This document shows positions 1 through 6,000 of a stretch of DNA of 7,363 bases, in pieces; position 1 is the first letter of the stretch; every line of letters starts with the position of its first letter. This stretch comes from Methanobacteriota archaeon (GTDB lineage Archaea; Altiarchaeota; Altiarchaeia; IMC4; QMZM01). The DNA is taken from contig CAIYYO010000037.1 of NCBI GenBank assembly GCA_903930485.1, positions 1-7,363 of the forward strand, in the 5' to 3' direction. A program made the translations under genes and the position numbers. The notes under the pieces are model-generated. The model saw nothing but the letters and a program-made list of their open reading frames with translations. It was not told the DNA's origin and did no database searches.

Positions 1-1
1 C

Positions 2-3000
2 ATCCAAGGCTTCATGTCTGCATGTCTCAGGCTCAGGGAATTGGCGCCTAAGGGATCATATCACTATTACGTTGCAACGTCGGGAATGGGTTCGGCTCTT
101 TTGACTCTTGGTTTGACCAAAGGAGCGCGCTCTTATCTCGAGGAGTTAGTGAACAGCACTGATCCTAGTATACAGAAGAACGTCCTCGAAAGGGCTTTGA
201 ACAACCTTGCCGGGATATACGTTGGATTGGACCTGCTTGATGAGGCGCAGGGTTTGATTGACAGGATAGGCCCTGATTCCCCGATATATCCGGAGAGCAA
301 ACAGCATAGGGCTGCCGTCGAGTCTGGAAGAGCTGAAAGGCTTTTTGCGGCAGACGACAAATTGACAGGCTGCGCGCACCTGATCAATGCGGTAAATCTT
401 CTCAGGGAATTGCTCGCAGGCACGGTGGACATGCAGGCGCCGCATATGGAAAAGCTTCGCGCCGAGTCCTATGCCCGCCTGCAGGATAATTTCGATTTGG
501 CGGCAAAAGCTCTATTGAGGCTTGGAGAGTACCGGCAGGTCATCGATCTGGTCAAAAGCTTTCCGCATGAGGACCATTACAGTGACTACGGCGAACGGGC
601 AAGCAACGCCCTATGGTTTGCTTCAATAGACTCCGGGAAAGGCCCGGTGCCGTTGGAAGAACTTTGCTACCCAGACGTCGAAGAATACAAAGAATCTGTT
701 GGGCGGCTTGATCAGGCAGAAAAAGACCGTATCAGTACAGAGAATCTCTTGTTTGTTTTAAGCCGGGAGCTTGAAGGGAAAGACCCGTCAAAGGACCTGA
801 TCAGCCCTAAAGCTCAAACCCTGCTGCAGATAATAAACGACTGGATTACGGAGGACCTTGGCAGGGCTTTCCGTTTGGTTGAGGTAATCCGGGGCCTGAA
901 CGTAGAAAGAAGGTTTGCTGAAGTCGGAATGATGCTCTCAGGCGATGACATGAGTTATCCTGATGGTACAGTTGAACGTGCTTTTGCGCGGGACGTGCAG
1001 ATCGAAAATAACGTCCTGTTACCTCTGCTTGCTTCCAGCATCGTGCCGGCACTGCATGATACGATCATCGGATTAATGAGGTCCGGCTCTTATGAGGAAG
1101 CCAGATATCTTATAGACCACATCAACAGCATCAGCAACAACGCTTCGCTCGAGGCCATGAAAAAAGACGTTGGGATATATACCGCCCATATGCGGTCTGC
1201 CTTGTATCTTCTAAAGGGCTCGTTCGACGCAGCCCTGGAGCGCCATAAAGAAGCGGTTGCATTAGCAAAGACCCTCAACGACCTAGATGAATCCGCGAGG
1301 AGGACCGAGCTTTTGGAGAACCAGTGGGCCGCCATGGTCAGGGCAAGGCAGGAAAACAACCATTCCGCGATCGCCGGAGAGGCGGACGGCTACAGGCAGG
1401 CACCCCATGCCAGGGCAAAGGACGAAACAAAAGCTTCGTCGCTGTACAATACTGCCGAGAACTTCTACTCCGACCTGTGCGAGAGCGAGCTAGTGCCTTT
1501 CCATATGATCATACCCCTGCTGCAGGAGGCTTATATTCTCACAGGCGACAAAACGCTGAAAGACAAGATCCTTTCCCTTTACGACAAGCTCAGCTACGTC
1601 ACAGTCGCAGTTCCGGGCGCCTCGGCGCGCATCAGCCGCAGCAGGAGCTTCGACGACGTGCCTGTAGATTACGTCGTCGAGCTTGGTAAGAAGCATGGAG
1701 GACTGGACAAAGGCTTCATCATGGACGTCGGGTGCGGGAACGGAAGGTACACGTCAGTCGTATCGCGCGAAATCAGATCCCTTGGGGTCGATTACGGATG
1801 CGTAAGCTGCGTCGTTAAGGACGGGAAGGGCAATTACGCAGTCCTCGACTACACGGGTACGCCCCAGAGGTTTTATTTAGTCAACACCCTGGAGAGTTCC
1901 TCTGATAAGATAAAGGTAAACCTGATGGCAGCCGGAAAGGCTTCGATGGCCGATCATCCCGGCGCCCTGAAGCCCGAAGTTTCTCTGGGCGGCGTGAATC
2001 AGAAGAGCTATCAGCAAGGCGAATGTCTTGTCCAATTCATCTACGATATAGATCCCTCTGCCGTCGACTCTATCACTGGAGGGATGATGGACATCGTCTC
2101 AGGCGACATGTTCGACCTCACGCCGTTAACGAACAAATACGGCAAACCGTCTCTCATATATTCCTTCGGGACATTCGGCGGAACTGTCGATGGCAGACGT
2201 TACTACACAAAGGAGAAAAGGATTAAAGCCGTGAGGGAGATGGGCAGGAACCTGGATAAAAACGGCACTATATGCATCGGCTACGGCTTCTTAGAAAACG
2301 GGTCCGTTCATACGCTCATGCTCCTATACAAGAAAAACAAGGCCGAAAAGCTTGAACTGGAGATCCCGAAAGAACTTCAAGTATCCAAGGAGGAGATAGA
2401 AAAAGAGGGATGGCCGACGACCATCGAACTTCTGGAAGCTTTCCCAGCGGCAGCGGCTGCCGAACCTGAGACCGTAGAAGAGACCAAGCCGGAGGACTCC
2501 GTGCTGGAGAACGTGCCGTATACGAAAGAAGACGCGGTTGAAGCGCGATTCAAATGGGGAAGGGAAAGGACTGAGATATCCGGCAGCATGATGCCTTTTG
2601 ACAAGCACGCTGAAAGGCTAGCCTGCGCAAAAGATGGACGGCCGTGGAGGGGCAGGCCCGTCAACCTGGAGAAAGAGGATATATTGGCTGTTGCTTCGCT
2701 AATCGCCCACGGGGGCAAGACGAGGTTCTCGGCTGAAGAGCTTGCTGACTTACTGTCCTGGGCGGCTGTGAATCGGACAGAGCTGTACGAAGAAACCATC
2801 TCCTCAGTAGCCGATGCGAAAGTGAAAGCCGTGATGTGGTCTGGAAGAGACTGGATACGGCTCGAGGAGAATGCTGCGAAAAAAATAGATGGCACCACAG
2901 TTGGCTGGTACACGCAAGAATTCGATCAGGACATCATCGAGTCCCTGAAGGATGTCGATATACGGGACGGGGCTTACGGGAAGCCTGAAGACCTCTATGC

Positions 3001-6000
3001 CGACTTGAAGAACGTAAAAGAGAGCGGGCTGAAGCCCACATCTTTCATGAATGCGGCGGCCCTGTCCGAACTTGCCTCCGGGAAAGCCTTGCCGGTTGAC
3101 GCCTGGACGGGTAAAGCCTTAACCCACCTAAAAACCTTCCTTCAAGGCTACCTAGCAACCGGGAAGATCGGCCCGGAAGACCGGCCAGCGTTCACTTACC
3201 TGGTCAGGTATTCACTCCAGGATCCCTCAGGCTTTGACCTTATGCTAAAGGAAGCTGCAGGGGATGGATCGTTAGCCGCCAGGCTCGATGAATTCAAGGC
3301 AAAGATAGAACCTATGAGAAAGCACGGGAGATACCTGGTAAGCGACGTCGGGATTATCAGGTCATATATGGGAACCGTCGTAGACCTTGACATGGGCTTT
3401 GTGAACAATGACGCTCTGCCCGACCGGGAGATCGATGAGAATATGTGGGACATGGCCGAGACCGGTGTGGAGGAATTGGAGATATATTCCGAATACCTGA
3501 TGAGCAAATTTGCAAGGAAACTAGGCGGACAGATACCTGATAAGATGGATGACATAGAAGACCTTTTAGTAGTTGTAAGTACCTTGAAGGAACTCTCGGC
3601 CAGGATTAATGAGGCGAGGTCCATCGTGGGAGTCAGGCGCGCAGGCGGACGAGTGGACAGGGCAGATCTCGCAAAAAAAATCGACCAGATAATTTCATCG
3701 GTCAACTCTCTGCAAAAACCCTCTGGGAAATGGAGGGAGAAATTCAATCCCTACTTCAGGGAACTGGAGAACACAATGGTCGTCGGGCCCATAGACTACT
3801 ATGACAAAACATCTTTGAAGAGGGACATGGAAATAGTCAGGCACCTGCGACTGCGCCTTGCAGACCTGAAAGAGGGCAAGAGGATAAAGAATAAGCTCGT
3901 CTTCAACGGCAGCAGCTTCTTCCAAGGGGCAGTCGATTACACTTACATCCCGCAGGTGCGAGAGGAAATAGAAAAGATCGCCTCCGGAAGAGACGCCGAT
4001 TCCTCCGCTGCCTGGAGGCTGCTGGCAAATGTCTTGGAATACGGGCTGGAATACAATTACGGCAAGGCAGATCCAGAAAAGTTATGGATCGCCCTGATAG
4101 AGCCCATAAAGGACCCCGAGGCCAGGGAGAGGGTGCTTCAGAGCCTGTTTGATTCCCGCGTTATCAGAAAGGGGCTCAAAGACGGGCTGAAAAAGATAAA
4201 AGATGCGGGGTTGGCAAAACATCAAGAAGATCAACAGGCAGCTATTCAAACGAAGAAAGATGAGCAGAAGATCATAGATGAAGAGATCAAGCGCCGGAAG
4301 GCAGCTATCGAGGCCGAAGAGGCAAAAAATGAGGAGCAAGACTCTGGTATCCATTCGCCGTCCCTATTAGACGGCAGGCTCGTCGAGGGATTGTATCTTG
4401 CGGCAAAGGAGAACAGGCAGTTGACTACCAAGGAGAATGAAATGGTGGAAGGTATCACCTCCCAGATTAAAACAGACGTGTCAGGCTGCGGGTATAAACA
4501 CCATACCGATACCCTTTCCGGGGAGATAAGGAATAGCATAAAGGAACTGGTGCAGAGAGCCGAAAGAGACGAGATAACTGCCGATTACATCCCCTGGGTG
4601 CTGGATTTCCTGCAAAAGATAGGAATAGATATTTCGGTAAGACTCCCTGAGCAGATAAGATATCTCTTTCCTAAGGCAAAAGAAGAGGCGATAAAGGAAG
4701 CGATCGATGTTCTGTCTGGGCAGGAGGCAGGCAGCCCGCCTAAAGGAAAAGAATTACACCCCCCCGGCTGGATGGGCGGGCCCATCGCGGACCACTGGGC
4801 GCGCTACAAGAAGAGCTATTCTGAAGGCAAGGAATTCGAAACGGGGGATGCAGGTTCGCTTATCCGATACATCTCTTCTTATGGGATATCTGGGGTAGAA
4901 AGAACTGTTTTAAGCGATTTAAAAAATAGCATAATATTCATCCAAGAGCTTGTGGGTACAAAGGATGTTAGCGGTTTCCTTGAGGGTGACTACGGCAAAA
5001 CGGTACTTTCCGGACTAAGCTCCTCTGAAATAACTTTGAGGATACTACTCCGTGCGGAAATATTCAACGTCCGCGAAATAGAAGATTATGTGAACAAGAA
5101 CATTCCCGAAGACCGGAGGATGAATGTTCTAGATTCTGTTAAAAGAGCATCAACTCACCGGCACCAAAGTTTCAGAGACATAGCATCAAGAGTTCTTCGA
5201 ACTCCTGAATTGATTGCTTTGTGTGGCTCTTCAGGAATATCCTATGAGGAACTTTCGGAGAACGTAAGGGTTAAATCCACCCCTGAAACTCTTTTAAGAG
5301 ACACTCTATCAAAATTGTATCAGAAAAAAACCTCGCCTACTTTGATTAAAAAGGTTATGGAAGCAGCAGTCAGAGACTTTACCCAGGAGGAACTTGTCGA
5401 TATTCTCAACAACCTCAGAAGCGAAGGTTTTCATGTATCCCAAAAAGTCGTGATGCAGTTGGTCGAGATCGCAGCTGAAAAGGACCCTGAAAAATGGGTT
5501 GAGCTCAATGATCCTCCTGTAACTCAGATTGGGGAAAGTATGTCTAAGGGAAGGATACGAGTATTGAATGCGCATCTTGATACTAATGTCGGATTACGCA
5601 TGTCCGGCGGGGAGATATTTGTTTCCGGCAGAGTGGGGGGAAAATCAGGCGAGAAGATGTCCGGGGGGCGTTTGACTATTTATGGGCAAACTGGGATTTT
5701 CGTAGGCAAATCCAATGAAGGAGGCCAGATATTAGTTAATCAGCCAGGAGATCACATAGGAGACAACATGCGTTCAGGCCTTATCATTATCCAAGGGAAT
5801 CTAAGGCATGGCCTTGGCGCAGGTGTTGAGGAGACCGAGGGACTTACGGGAGGTATCGGCATAGTTGACGGAGATGTTATTGGGATAGATACCGGCCATG
5901 ACATGTACAACGGATACATAGTCATCACCGGTGATGGATATAATGAAAAATACACTAAGGGTCAGGATATAAAGGACATCGTTAACATTGCAAGCAGGAT

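Larger units (their letters stand above)
2..1640 (+). other. Helical TPR-like repeat region of the giant protein
   Basis: About the first 545 residues are almost entirely amphipathic helix pairs. The clearest TPR-like unit is at 191-270 (RALNNLAGIY, then LDEAQGLI), which shows the family's small-residue and L/Y/A spacing. Weaker units lie at 467-562 (AAKALLRLGEYRQVIDL), 1052-1135 (GLMRSGSYEEARYLIDHI) and 1169-1278 (ALYLLKGSFDAALERH, followed by a second helix). The units are irregularly spaced, with helical insertions between them, so this is a diverged solenoid rather than a clean tandem array. Known: TPR solenoids bind peptides or partner proteins. Inferred: a protein-interaction surface leading into the methyltransferase-like module. 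Other alpha-solenoid families are possible for the stretches between the units. The region probably continues upstream of the window. Confidence 0.7.
2501..4165 (+). other. Unrecognised, mainly helical region
   Basis: Residues about 834-1388. I recognise no family. It begins with a basic stretch (KDGRPWRGRPVN, near 2630-2665). A compact helix-helix-helix-strand segment follows at 2675-2869 and is listed separately. The middle (about 2930-3540) alternates helices with a few strand-like pieces such as RYLVSDVGIIRSY (near 3329-3367) and VVDLDMGFVNND (near 3377-3412). Coiled-coil-like helices follow at 3545-3634 and 3662-3715. A further block near 3740-4160 has VVGPIDYYDKTS, FNGSSFFQGAVDY and helices ending DPEARERVLQSL. 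No catalytic motif, metal-binding cluster or membrane segment stands out. It could comprise two or three separate domains; the boundaries are uncertain. Confidence 0.5.

Noticed and set aside
1004..1080. Possible transmembrane helix around VLLPLLASSIVPAL
   Set aside because: The hydrophobic stretch is short, bounded by charged and polar residues, and fits the buried face of a solenoid helix.
1324..1689. 121-codon + strand open frame in a second frame
   Set aside because: Arg/Gln-rich low-complexity translation overlapping TPR-like coding sequence; no start signal or domain supports it.
2377..2913. 178-codon open frame on the - strand
   Set aside because: Serine/alanine-rich shadow of the + frame, opposite the linker and the possible winged-helix segment; no domain is visible.
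3196..3747. 183-codon open frame on the - strand
   Set aside because: It lies opposite the continuous + frame, its translation is Ser/Ile/Pro-rich with no recognisable domain, and it has no independent support. It is an antisense shadow.
4430..4444. AAGGAG six bases ahead of an in-frame ATG, resembling an internal translation start
   Set aside because: It falls inside a helix of the continuous frame with no domain boundary or stop nearby. Lys-Glu codons often create such sequences by chance.
4771..4786. Inverted repeat (7-bp arms, 2-base spacer) as a possible terminator or operator
   Set aside because: It has no following T run, lies within codons for a Gly/Pro hinge, and the frame continues for more than 2500 bases.
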